Assembly (NCBI RefSeq): GCF_026212465.1
Contig: NC_080056.1
Location: 9,176,179 to 9,240,178 of the forward strand
From: Amaranthus tricolor
Taxonomy: Eukaryota > Streptophyta > Magnoliopsida > Caryophyllales > Amaranthaceae
DNA length: 64,000 nucleotides
Reading direction: 5' to 3'
The notes beneath the pieces were generated by a model. The model saw nothing but the letters and a program-made list of their open reading frames with translations, did no database searches and had not been told where the DNA came from. The position numbers were made by a program, and so were the translations under genes. Below, one piece after another: positions 1 to 10,320 of the stretch (position 1 is its first letter; every line of letters begins with the position of its first letter).

Positions 1-2425
1 TTGACTTTGAATTTGAATTTGACCAACCTAAGTGGTAACTTCATTTATTTAATATAATTCTTAATCATAACGTTTAATTCACCTTTACGTCTTTATATGT
101 TCATTACTTAATTTTTACACATTAAATTTTATTTATAACTTTATTTTAATAGTTCACTAAATTCACACTAATAGCTTAATATTTAATTAATAGTCTCCAA
201 ATTAGTATTTTCCACAAGTAGCTACTAAAATCTATTTCTCTTGAAATAAGTTCCCAAAATCAAAATTTCCAACTTTAAAATAAATAAAACTTTATTCTCC
301 TCACAAAATCAAACATTCTAATTAAAATTCAAGTTAAACTGCAACCTTTGGATAAGTTTTCAAAATTCAACAAGTTTACCAAAAAAAATAATTATTTCAA
401 GTTTGGAAAAACAAGTAAACTTATTAGATTCGCGAAAATCAACATTCTAGTTATAAAACAAATAAAACTTATAATTTCACAAAAAATCAATATTTCACAC
501 ATAGTTTAAGAACAAGTTTACTAAAAATACTTTTACATCTTTTTATATAAATTTTGGTCAAATAGTTAGCAGATAAAATATTATTTTGTACTAAATAATT
601 AAATGTCACAAAAGTTATTATTATTTTTTTTTAATTATGAAATCTCATATATTCAAGAAAATCACTTCAATATTTAATAACTTATAAAGCTTTTTCAAAA
701 ATAACTTTTAAGATTTTATTTTAATATTATCACAAAATAGATTATAATAATATAAAAAAGAATAAATCAAACTCTTTTTCTTTTAATATGATAATGGTCG
801 AATGGCCTATGAGTATTTCGGGGCCTTTTTTTTCACTAATAAAACAACTTCATTTAATTTATTATAGTAAATTCAAGATTTAAATAATTAACATAATCAC
901 TAAAAAAAACAAATAAAAAAATAAAAACTTTACACAATAACTTAGAAATTTACTATAACTTTAAGGATAAACTTAAATCTCATAATAAAGTATAATAACA
1001 ATATTCTTAATATAATCATAATTAGTAAAATACGTTCATAAAATAACTTACTACCTTACAAACTAGTTTGAAGGCTAACATAAACATATTAATACAAAAT
1101 TCTAACATAAAATACATTCTTAAATATAATAACATTTCTAATGTAACACATAACTCATAAATATACTAGTACTAGTTTATAACATGAATCATGCTTAATA
1201 TCACTAGAATATAATTTTGCACTCAACTTCCTAAACTTGTTCAAAGACTATTAGATTAACATACTAAATATACTTTTAGCATACACATAATATAATCTTG
1301 ATCATAATTTCATTAAACTAACTTCCACTAAAATATATCAACATATTTCATACTTTGCATATTATAAAGTAAATATAATGTAAAATTCCACAAAAAGAGT
1401 AGGGTAAGAAGTTATACCATACTAACACCAAGGATTAGTACTAAGTACTAATTAGAAAAATAATAAGAAATAAGATCCTCCAAGATAGATAATAATGCTC
1501 CAAAGATAATTAATCCCAACTCCCAAAATAATGATGATGATTTAAGCTAAGTAAAGAGTGTTCTAAGCTCCATGTTCTTTAATTTCTTCAATTAATAAAG
1601 GTATTAATGTAGTAAGATTTTAATGAAGTGAAAATATAAGAAAGAATGTTAGAAAGATTTGATGATGGTGGTGTAAGTGATCTCATGGCTAAGGGGGTAT
1701 TTATAATGAGTTTGGGCAACTTTGTAGTTCATTAGATTGTATGAAAAAGAGTGTTAGGAGTTGTAATATCCTTTCTTTAAAAAAAAAAGAATAATAATAA
1801 TAATGAATAAATTTCAGAAAAAAAAAATTAAAAAAAAAATAAAAAACAATAAAAACATAACCCACCATTAACAATAACCTCCCATACCATTAACAATAAC
1901 CTTCCACACCATTAACAATAACTTCCCACACCATTAACAATAACTTCCCACTCTTCTTCCCACTCTTCCCACTAAGCCTCATAACTAACCTCACTTACCT
2001 CTTATAAATCAAATCAATTATCCTTAATTTCATTCACATTATTACTCACACTTCCTTCTTCTCTTACAAATTATTTCCTCCATCTTCCATTTGCTTAAAA
2101 TTCAGTCAAGTAAACGCAAGATTTTGATATTTAAGGTATGAAATTTCATCTCTTTATAATATTGTTCTACCAATTTCAATTCAAATTACACATTTTGCAT
2201 TTGAAAAAAAAAAAGAAAAAAAATATTCATGACCTTAGTTTTCCGGCGATACGGCAGTCACCGGGATACCACCGGCGTGAGACGGCGGCCACCGAAGCTA
2301 CTGCCGGCCGGCACCTTCTCCTTCTTCTTTCTCCCTTCCTCCTTCTCTCTCCTCCTTCCCTTTCTTTTTCTGTTTCGTGAGTTACTGGAACTCACCTTCT
2401 TTTTTTTTTATATATAATAATTATG

Positions 2426-2466
<41 letters not shown>

Positions 2467-4673
2467 CCTTAACCCTTATAAATTTCTAAATCTTATAATA
2501 AAATGAGTTAACTATTTTAAATCCCTGCTCTTCTATACTACTCTTAAAATCTTAAATTACATATTTAAAATTATTCTTTCTAAATAAAGTATACAAAATG
2601 AAAAAGAGTCTTTTAATTTATTTATTTCGATGGGTTGATCGGGGTATTAAATTGAGATATATTATTTTCTCGTGTAGACAGCGGATTCGTAGACAGAAAT
2701 TATTAGGAGCGTACGTTGTCTAGAATCGTGTGACAAGGTAATTCTCAATGTCCATCTAATTAGGACTATCCCGTTAGTATTATGTGCTAAGTGATAATTA
2801 ATGTGTTTAAATTGATGCATGATTTGATATGACATTATTTTATATGATGTTATGCTTAATATATTCTCAAATTATATTTACTATTATTTTTTTTTGTCAA
2901 ACTTGAATTTATAATTTTTATTTCGATAAAATTTATATTATTATTTTGATAACGAAATTGGATACGATTTAAATTGGAAGAGAAATATTTATGATATTAA
3001 TTCCTATTGCCACCAATTGATGTTAGAATGGTGATTTGGAAAATGAGATTTCAGTTGGATATTCCTGAGATATATATTTATTGGGAAAAATTTATGATCA
3101 TAAAATATAATGTATAATGCATGTTTGATTTTAAGTTTGTGTGCTCGCAACTAATTATTAAAATATATTAAATCACGTAAAGTGTAACACGAGGGAAATG
3201 AAGCTCTTATATTTGTTGTGATCCAAGTATAAGGGTGATGAACAGGTTGCCCTGTTTGGTTAGTATAGCTGCCGACAAGTATTATTATTTCTGATACTTG
3301 ATATGATGTTTGGTCTTCCTTCTATTTGTTGTGATCCAAGTAGAAGGGGTGTGCACACTAGGGTTCCCTGAGACTACTCTGCTGGCCTTGAATTATTTGG
3401 GGTGACGACCTCTTGTTGAAGTAGGTATAGGGGTAAAGCCTCGGCCTACTGGCGTTCTTGTTCCCTCAAATTTAAAATTGATTATGTGTTTGTCATTATT
3501 AATTATCAAATTAATAAATTGGTTTATGTGATAATATATACATTATTTTCTCAAACTGTTTTCTATTAAACTCAGCTATATGTTATTTTCTAAAATTATT
3601 TTCAATTTGATTATATTGTATTTTCTTAAATCAGTTTCAAACTTAATCGTCTTACGGGATGGAGTTGGAATTACTCAATTTTTCTGATTTTGGGAGTTTT
3701 TCCCTTGTTTTTCTTGCATTCTTATGTTACAGGTTATTGATTGCATGGGAATCGCGGAGTGAGGATCACTTAGAAATATAGCTTTTACTAGAGTCGTATT
3801 TCAGTTTTAATTTTTACCTTAGGTTGTTTAAATTTTATATGGACACAAATTACGTTTCAGTCTTTTCCTATGTTGTAAGATCCTTTGTTGGATTTAAAAT
3901 TATTAAGTTATTTCTTAGTTGTTAAGCCTTACATTTATTTTATTAGAAATAGATGTGGCGGTAACACTCCCATGAGTAGGTTTTGGCTCATGTTTTTCAT
4001 TAAAGGTGTTTTCAAAAGTTCGACCTATTCTGAGGGTGTTACAGGAGTATAGAAGAAGATTAACTTGTGTAAGTGATTTAGAGTGTGTAAGTGAATGTGT
4101 AAGAGTTGGAGTGTAGAAGAAGGCTTGTGTAAGGAAATGGTGATAGCTTGTGTAAGTGATGAACATCATCATGGGTTACCATAGAAAGGATTTTGGTTCA
4201 TTAAAATTTTGTTCTAATATGTACAAGTGAATATACTTTAAAATAATGGGTAAATTTGATCATGAAAATATGTAGTTTATTTAAAATTTTGCTTAAACTG
4301 TACTTAATGTTAATAAAAATACGACTCATTTTTATGTATAAAATAATTATATCAAAATTATAAGGTTAAATAATAAGTAGTAATGTTAATTTAAGGAAGA
4401 AAGTTAAAAAGTAACGTTTTACAAAATCGTGAATATAATAATAAAAACTTACTTTTCGTACTATAAAATAATAAAATAATATTTTAGTGCTTATAAAAAG
4501 ATTTTAAACAAAATACTATTTTAAAGTTTAATATTTGAAAGAAATTACAAAATCGGAAAAGATTTAGGAATTAAAGATGGTTTGAAATGGATAATCAAAG
4601 GATTAGAGATTTGATTTGAAAATTCAGAATAATTAATCGAAAGATTAATATTAAGAATTTTGAGTCTGTTACA
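1..4673 (-). mobile_element. LTR-like sequence nested in the MULE (A1 copy, cut by window edge)
   Basis: Read on the minus strand this starts TGTAACAGACTC at 4673, a typical plant LTR start, and runs leftwards out of the window. A minus-strand TATA-like box (TATAAATACCCCC) lies near 1697-1710, as in an LTR promoter. It interrupts the MULE transposase reading frame. No gag or pol frame is visible, so it is probably a solo or non-autonomous LTR; a younger solo LTR sits inside it (1762..4043). In the A2 copy the whole insertion is visible (28008..34178). No clear target-site duplication was found. Confidence 0.65.
1762..4043 (+). mobile_element. Solo LTR, chromovirus (Tekay)-like, 2.28 kb
   Basis: The sequence starts TGTAATATCC and ends GGGTGTTACA and is flanked by a perfect 5-bp target duplication, ggagt, at 1757-1761 and 4044-4048. 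It has a TATA-like box near 2010, a GC-rich leader near 2240-2320, an ATT microsatellite (2425-2466), and the 'atgtggcggtaac' tail before the 3' end that I associate with plant Tekay/Del LTRs. No internal coding region or second LTR is present, so it is a solo LTR left by recombination. Short reading frames inside it are not genes. The family name is from memory. Confidence 0.8.
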
Positions 4674-5945
4674 CCTATTATGCCAAGGTCATTGCTCTTC
4701 ACATGATTCATGGTAGTGCATTAAAGCAATACCAAAGGGTTTGGGACTATGCCGCTGCAGTTAGGAAATACCTAGTAGGTTCATCTACTTTTGTTGTTGT
4801 GAGTGATATAGAAAGGCCCCCAGCTACATTCCAAAGAATGTACATCTGTTTGCAGCCTTGTAAGGAGGGGTTTATACAAGGTTGTATGCACATAATTGGA
4901 GTGGATGGTTACCACTTGAAGGGGTTTATACAAGGTTATAAACTCTATTCTTTTTTGGTATACAATAATCAATAACAATGTATTAATCCCACTTAAATAA
5001 TGCAGGACAAATTCAATGACCACATGCAAGCCATTAAGATGTTGTCCGTTGATGTTTTCAAGTATTTGGACAACATCCCTGTTCAAAGGTGGAGTAGGCA
5101 TGCCTTCAACCCCAAGAGCAAGTCAGCCATGCTGTTGAACAATTGTTGTGAGTCATTCAATTCGGTTTTGAGGGAGTGCAGAAACAAACCAATATTGAGC
5201 ATGATGGAGTGGATAAGAAGATATGTCATGGCAAGGGCTTTTAACAAAAGGGAGGGATGTAGGAATTATCAAGGGTCAATCATGCCAGCTGCTTTGAAGG
5301 TGCTCAAAAGTGCCCAAGATATGGCCAAGAACTGCTTTGAGACAATTTCTGACATTGACTTGTTTGAGGTGGATCATGATGGAGATAGATGGGTGGTTGA
5401 CTTGAAAAAGCATTCATGTGGTTGTTTCAGGTGGGATTTGACAGGAATCCCTTGTTGTCATGCATTCAAATGCATCATGGCATTCAGGGGCAATCCTGAA
5501 ATGTATGTGCACAAGGCATACAGTAAGGAGATGTATGCCTTAGCGTATGCACCTATTTTCCAACCCATGCCTGGAATGAAGCAATGGGATTCTACAGACC
5601 ATCCCAAACCTAACCCCCCTGGTATTAGAAAGCTCCCTGGCAGACCATCACAAAAAAAAAAGAATCAAAGAGAAGGGTGAAGGGGAAGTTGAACCAGAAC
5701 CTCCAGTGCTGAGAAAGAGGAAGCCCAATGCATGCAGTAACTGTGGAGGTCTAGGCCACAATAAGAGCAAGTGCAAGAACCCACCTGCACCCCCTAAACC
5801 TCCAGCAAAAAGAGGAAGGCCAATGGGTGATGGTGTTCCAAAACAAGCAATACAGAAGAAAAGGGGAGAAACGAGCCAATGTCAAGAAGAGGTCAACACC
5901 AACTCTTCACAACCAGTAGACGCATCTCAAACATATCACACATGA
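4674..5945 (+). pseudogene. MULE transposase, C-terminal part (broken), A1 copy
   Basis: Segment one (about 4675-4925) encodes a MULE region ending in the IGVDGYHLKG motif, which carries the first catalytic Asp of the DDE fold. The frame then fails, and the rest of the catalytic core, including the second Asp and the Glu, is missing. Segment two resumes after a splice-acceptor-like TGCAG (exon from about 5006) with NNCCESFNS and a SWIM zinc finger (CGC...CCH) near residues 140-157 of that frame. An A10 run at 5651-5660 shifts the frame by one base; the other frame continues into a CCHC zinc knuckle (CSNCGGLGHNKSKC) and stops at 5945. With the central deletion, the frameshift and the LTR insertion upstream, this copy cannot make active transposase. 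Confidence 0.88.
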
Positions 5946-6302
5946 ATTTAATAGCTTTGATGTTAGTTTGTGAAAAATTATTAGTGTTTATTAGTTAGTC
6001 AATGACTTTAGTATCTCTGATGTAGCAAATGAACCTTATGTATGACTTCAGGATGTAGCTAATGAACCTTTTGTAGTTTCATGTTATGGATAATATGCAT
6101 TATGAAATTTGGTTCAATACTTCAGCTGCACATTATAAAATGGAGGCAAAAACAAAAACAACTAAGAAATTTGGTTCAATAATTAAGGTGTACATTATGA
6201 TATGGAGGCAAACACAAAAACGACCAATAAGTTTGGTTCAATAATTCAACTGTACATTTTGAAATTGAGGCAAACACAAAAACAACCAACCAAACAACCA
6301 AA

Positions 6303-6785
6303 CTACTCCATAATCTTAAATAGAGTTCCTAAAAATAAAACAACCAAAAGAGCCAAATATTGAGATTTGCTGAAGTTTTTGGCCAGCTTCAACCTCCCAA
6401 CATGCCAACCGTCAAATCCGTCACCAGTAACCTTTGCAGCAGCCTTCGCCTCCTCTAATTCGAACTCAGCAACAAGACATGATTTCTCATACTCCGACCT
6501 ACTCAACCGACTCCTCAGCACATTCACTTCATTCCTCAGTTCCTTATTGGCCTCCACCAACACAATAATAGTTACCCTTTGCCACTCCACTTGATCGGCA
6601 TCAATCCACCTGAAGAACGAGCAACCCCTTCTTCCACTTTCAATGTCATATAATTTACAAGCCATGAACCTACGCCCAAGATTTTTGGGGGTCCAAGACC
6701 TCATCATCGCAATTTTCATCCCACAGTAGCATCTAGTAGGTTGTGAGTTTTCAATGGCACGAGAAGAACCACTAGAAGAAGACAT
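6303..6785 (-). CDS. GRF-type zinc-finger protein carried in the MULE, A1 copy
   Basis: A 160-residue frame, read leftwards. I start at the Met at 6785 (MSSSSGSSRA); an in-frame extension to 6833 looks like leader. Near residues 19-60 is a GRF zinc finger: CYCG, a W-T-N-G-R-F spacing, then C and CSFFRWID. A leucine/glutamate-rich, probably coiled-coil stretch follows (about 70-115), then a hydrophobic C-terminal segment (LALLVVLFLGTLF), a possible membrane anchor. Small plant proteins of this build (the At4g04775-like group) are common, many inside transposons. It lies inside the MULE, convergent with the transposase, so it is probably an accessory gene of the element. Its role is unknown. 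The frame is intact and identical in the A2 copy. Confidence 0.75.
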   Translation of the reverse strand: MSSSSGSSRAIENSQPTRCYCGMKIAMMRSWTPKNLGRRFMACKLYDIESGRRGCSFFRWIDADQVEWQRVTIIVLVEANKELRNEVNVLRSRLSRSEYEKSCLVAEFELEEAKAAAKVTGDGFDGWHVGRLKLAKNFSKSQYLALLVVLFLGTLFKIME

Positions 6786-7073
6786 ATTAAACCAAACAAA
6801 AACAACAGAGCACCATTGTAAACAGAACATCAAAGCATCAACTTTTCATAAAAAATGGAGAAAACTTCTACAACAACGCACATACCTACGCAATTTCAGA
6901 TGAAAACCCTAGAAATTGAACTTCAAAAGCACAGAGAGAGAGAAAGAGAAGAGGTGAAGTGATTTGAAATGGGAGTTGAGGGTGTAAATGGAGTATTTAT
7001 TGAGGTTGAAATGAAAGGAGCGTGGATTAAGAACAATTTGCAATCACGCGCACGTATTTGGAGGTCAACAGGC

Positions 7074-7233
7074 ATAGTCAACGCCGGAAATTACACAAAA
7101 GCCACCGGAAATTGAATTAAGGTGTCTATTTTAAAAAAAAGTCTCTTAAAAGGTGTTTTTTTACAAAAAAATTTATAAAATGTGTTTCTTTACAAAAAAG
7201 GGGTTTTAAAAGGTGTTTCTTTGCAAATTTCCC
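7074..7233 (-). repeat. MULE right terminal inverted repeat, A1 copy
   Basis: About 160 bp, the inverse of 26531..26689: both contain GGCGTTGACTAT at the inner edge and GGGAAATTTGCAAAG at the outer edge. Long TIRs and a 9-bp target duplication are typical of MULEs. Confidence 0.9.
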
Positions 7234-7242
7234 TTATTTTTA

Positions 7243-7646
7243 TTATCTAAAATTTACTAACCTGAAATTTAAAATGTTGAGAATCATTAAGGAAAATAAT
7301 TTATAAAAAAAGATGTGTTTTAAAATATTTAAAGAAGAGAATAATCTTAAAAATGAAAATAATTTATAACTTGAAATTAATTTCAATCAAAAAACAACAG
7401 TTTAGTGGAAAGAGTGACCTCCAAATTTTTGTACAACATACTCATGCATTTTATCAAGCCTTCATGGATCCAAAAAAACTACTTATTGCAATGGCATATC
7501 CCAATTTCAATAAGTTATCTTTAAGAAACAAGTTTATTTTGGCTTTTGTACTATCATATTCGGTCGGTTAATGCAGGGGCGAATTCAATGGGGTGTCAAC
7601 GATGTCAATTGACGTCACTTAAATTTCAGGAAAAATTATTCTATAA
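7243..7646. other. AT-rich flank of the MULE; no gene seen
   Basis: Unique flanking DNA that is also found at 56728..57095 next to the unoccupied target site. A 72-codon frame here shows no recognisable domain and is not preserved in the 57-kb copy, so I do not call it a gene. Confidence 0.6.
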
Positions 7647-8005
7647 GAAAAATTTGCAAAGAAACACCTTATAAAACCAGTTTTTTGTAAAAAACACTTT
7701 TAAAATTTTTTTTTTGTAAAAAAAACACCTTTTAAGAGAATTTTTATTAAAAAAAAAACACCTTAAATCAGTTTTCAGTGACTTTTGTCAACTTTCAGGC
7801 GTTGACTATGCCATTTGAGCTCAAAAGTCAATGCCTGAAAGTTGACAAATGGCATAGTCAATGTCTGAAAGTTGACAAAAGTCACTGAAAACTGATTTAA
7901 GGTGTTTTTTTAATAAAAAGTCTCTTAAAAGGTGTTTTTTACAAAAAAATTTTAAAAGGTGTTTTTTTTACAAAATTGATTTTGTAAGGTGTTTCTTTGC
8001 AAATT
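7647..8005. mobile_element. Foldback MITE derived from the MULE termini, A1 copy
   Basis: A 359-bp element whose two halves are inverse copies of the MULE TIR: outer ends AATTTGCAAAGAAACACC / GGTGTTTCTTTGCAAATT, inner GTTGACTATGCC palindromic segments. It is flanked by a 9-bp direct repeat, attctataa (7638-7646 and 8006-8014). It has no coding capacity and would have been mobilised by a MULE transposase. Confidence 0.85.
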
Positions 8006-8095
8006 ATTCTATAATAGAACATGATAATTCAAAAGAAATGAAAACAGAAATGAAACAAATATTCTTCAAACACATATCAAAAATACAAACAAAAA

Positions 8096-8205
8096 AGCTA
8101 CATTAGTTCTCTGACGATTAGACAGGAACCCTACCGATCCATTTCTATTGTTTCGAACAGTTGAGATTATTATGATATCCTCTTCACCGCCTTGAAACCC
8201 ATCAA
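8096..8205 (-). pseudogene. Captured fragment of SF1 helicase exon 5, antisense, A1 copy
   Basis: The reverse complement of these 110 bp matches helicase exon 5 at 22352-22461 with three differences, all G to A on the gene's sense strand. It covers the motif V to VI region: DGFQGGEED through RQRTNVA. It lies between two MULE-derived foldback MITEs, the setting in which Pack-MULE-like gene capture occurs. It has no start codon, splice sites or complete domain, so it is not a gene. A transcript through the region from the left would be antisense to helicase mRNA. Confidence 0.93.
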
Positions 8206-8721
8206 CTAAGGGGCGGAACCAGAAATACAAATAAGTGATGTCGATAATTAAAAAAATACAATTAAAAATGATAAATAAATTGCATTCGACAACGATTAAT
8301 TAAGATAATTGTTCAGACCGAGTTTTCATATGTAAAAATGACATATAATATAATCATTGAATAAATTTTAAACTGTAAATACAATCATTAATCAAAATTC
8401 CTAATTAGCTAAACAAATAAAAAACTCTAATTTTTTAAAGGCCTAAAATACCTAAGAAGAGAATTAAATCCTAATTTACCTAAATAGATAAAAAAAATAA
8501 AAAGCCCTAATTTATCAATTTTTTAAAAACCCAAATTTACCTTAAAAACTAAGCAGAGAAGATGAATTGGGGACAAGGGAAGAGGAAAAAAGAACTAAAG
8601 AAGAGAAGTAGATGCTTGATGAGCAGTGAAAAGAACTACAGCTTTACCAAATTTTTTGAGTAGATGATTGGGGACAAGGGAATGGAAAAAAATTATCTAT
8701 GCCCCGAAAAATAGAAATCTT

Positions 8722-9001
8722 TAAAGAGAATTTTTATTAAAAAAAACACCTTAAATCAGTTTTCGGTGACTTTTGTCAACTTTCAGGCGTTGACTATGCC
8801 ATTTGAGCTCAAAAGTCAACGCTTGAAAGTTGACAAATGGCATAGTCAACGCCTGAAAGTTGACAAAATTCACCGGAAACTAATTAAAGGTTTTTTTTTT
8901 TTAATAAAAAGTCTCTTAAAAGGTGTTTTTTTACAAAACAAATTTTAAAATGTGTTTTTTTTTTACAAAAAATGGTTTTATAAGGTGTTTCTTTGCAAAT
9001 T
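8722..9001. mobile_element. Second foldback MITE, left-truncated, A1 copy
   Basis: The same family as 7647..8005 (GTTGACTATGCC palindrome, right end GGTGTTTCTTTGCAAATT) but without the outermost left TIR. The stretch 8210-8720 between the captured exon and this element is AT-rich with no recognised gene; it reappears inverted and direct at 58384..59191. Confidence 0.8.
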
Positions 9002-9139
9002 ATTCTCTATTATAGATTAAATGGAATCTTGCATTTTTGTCCTTAATTTCTTATTAAAATTAAGTGTACAATCTACTAGCTTTTTTGTTTGACATAAATG
9101 GTTTTTATTGTGATTTGGGTGTTTAATTTAGCCTTTTTA

Positions 9140-10260
9140 AGGTAAGTCATCACTTTAGCTATAATTAATTATTTTAAAGTCATCACATACAACTGTAAAA
9201 CCAGTACTTATTAACTGTAGGTAATTAATTTAACAATGTAAGTCATCATTGTAAGGTGATAAGTCATCACTTTAAGGTTATAAGTAATCATAAAGGTCAT
9301 CACATAGAACCCTAAAATGAATACTATAAGTAGTAGATAATTAATTTAACAGTGCAAGTCATCACTTTGGAGTGGTAACTCATCACTTTAAAGTTATAAG
9401 TAGTCACTTTAAGGTGATCGATCACATGCAACTTTAAATTGAGAACTTATAAGCAGTAGGTAATTAATTTAACAATGTAAGTCATTATTTTAAAATGATA
9501 AATCATTACTTTAGGACTATAAGTAATCACTTTAAGATCATTACATATAATCTTAAAATGAGTACTTATGAGTAGAAGACAATCAATTTAACAATGCAAG
9601 TTCTCACTTTAAAATGTTAAGTCATCACTTTAAGGCTATACGTAATCATTTTAAGGTCATCGCATACAACCTAAAAATGAGTACTTATAAGTCGTAGGTA
9701 ATTAATTTAACAATGTAAGTGTAACATCCCGGCCTTTTGGACCGCTGGTGACTACTCATGGAGACTGTAGACTAGCCCCAGAAACCAACACAAGTCTTTT
9801 CAGCGCACTTTGGCCTCACTCGTGCGCACCCGGAAGAACTTCCCAGGAGGTCACCCATCCTAAGATTGATCTCCACCAAGCACGCTTAACTGTGGAGTTC
9901 TTAGCAAATAGGCTCCCTAGAAAAGAAGATGCACCTTGTTGATATGAGTAGTCTATCAATCGTTTTTCAAGCTAAATTTAGGGTATTACAGTAAGTCATA
10001 AGATGATAAGTGATCACTTTAAGGATATAAATTATCACTTTAAGAACATTAGTGATAGAATTTAATTTTATTTGATATTATAAGTCATCACTTTTAAGTT
10101 ATAAGTTATCATTTTAAGGGTATAAGTGATCAATTTAAAAATATAAGTGATTCCTTTAAAATTATCACTAACAACTTTAAAATGATTACTTATAATAGTA
10201 TAAGTAATCACTCTATTAAAAAATGAGAGAAGAAAAAAAATGGTATAAAATATTGGCTGA
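9140..10260. repeat. Degenerate tandem repeat, about 120-bp period, A1 copy
   Basis: About five successive units of 99-125 bp (starting near 9140, 9239, 9355, 9478 and 9596), each with AAGTCATCACTTTAAGG-like cores, a GAGTACTTATAAG segment and TAGGTAATTAATTTAACAATG at the end. More diverged units follow after a Cassandra insertion (9991-10260). Reading frames in it are artefacts. Confidence 0.85.
9720..9990 (-). mobile_element. Cassandra solo LTR with 5S rRNA-like core, A1 copy
   Basis: On the minus strand it starts TGTAATACCC and ends GGGATGTTACA, flanked by a perfect 5-bp duplication gtaag (9715-9719 and 9991-9995). Its centre (about 9833-9905, minus strand) matches plant 5S rRNA, including GTTAAGCGTGCTTGG and GGATGGGTGACCTCCTGG, the internal-promoter region. 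Cassandra, a TRIM retrotransposon, is defined by such 5S-like LTRs. It is not a functional 5S gene: only part of 5S is present and the element interrupts a tandem repeat. Confidence 0.93.
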
Positions 10261-10320
10261 GGTGGATGCAATTCCATAATTTACAACATTGGCTTGGGGG
10301 CTTCTAATGCTCATTATCAA

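Larger units (their letters stand above)
4674..7233 (+). mobile_element. Right half of a Mutator-like element (MULE), A1 copy
   Basis: This holds the C-terminal part of a MULE transposase, an antisense GRF zinc-finger gene, and the right terminal inverted repeat (7074..7233), which ends CTTTGCAAATTTCCC. The 9 bp after it (ttattttta, 7234-7242) is the target-site duplication seen on the left side of the full element at 26522-26530. The left half of this A1 copy lies outside the window, if it exists. Confidence 0.9.

Noticed and set aside
22..1700. Search for gag, protease, reverse transcriptase or integrase motifs around the LTR-like sequences
   Set aside because: No frame with such motifs on either strand; the LTRs are solo or non-autonomous.
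2138..2417. Overlapping 80- and 62-codon frames (also at 31646-31925)
   Set aside because: They lie in the leader of a solo LTR, overlap in two phases, and have low-complexity Lys, Leu and Ser runs.
9830..9905. Possible 5S rRNA gene
   Set aside because: Only part of 5S is present, inside an LTR with TG/CA ends and a 5-bp duplication; it is Cassandra.
9748..9942. 64-codon frame opposite the 5S-like region
   Set aside because: Falls wholly inside the Cassandra LTR, antisense to the 5S core.
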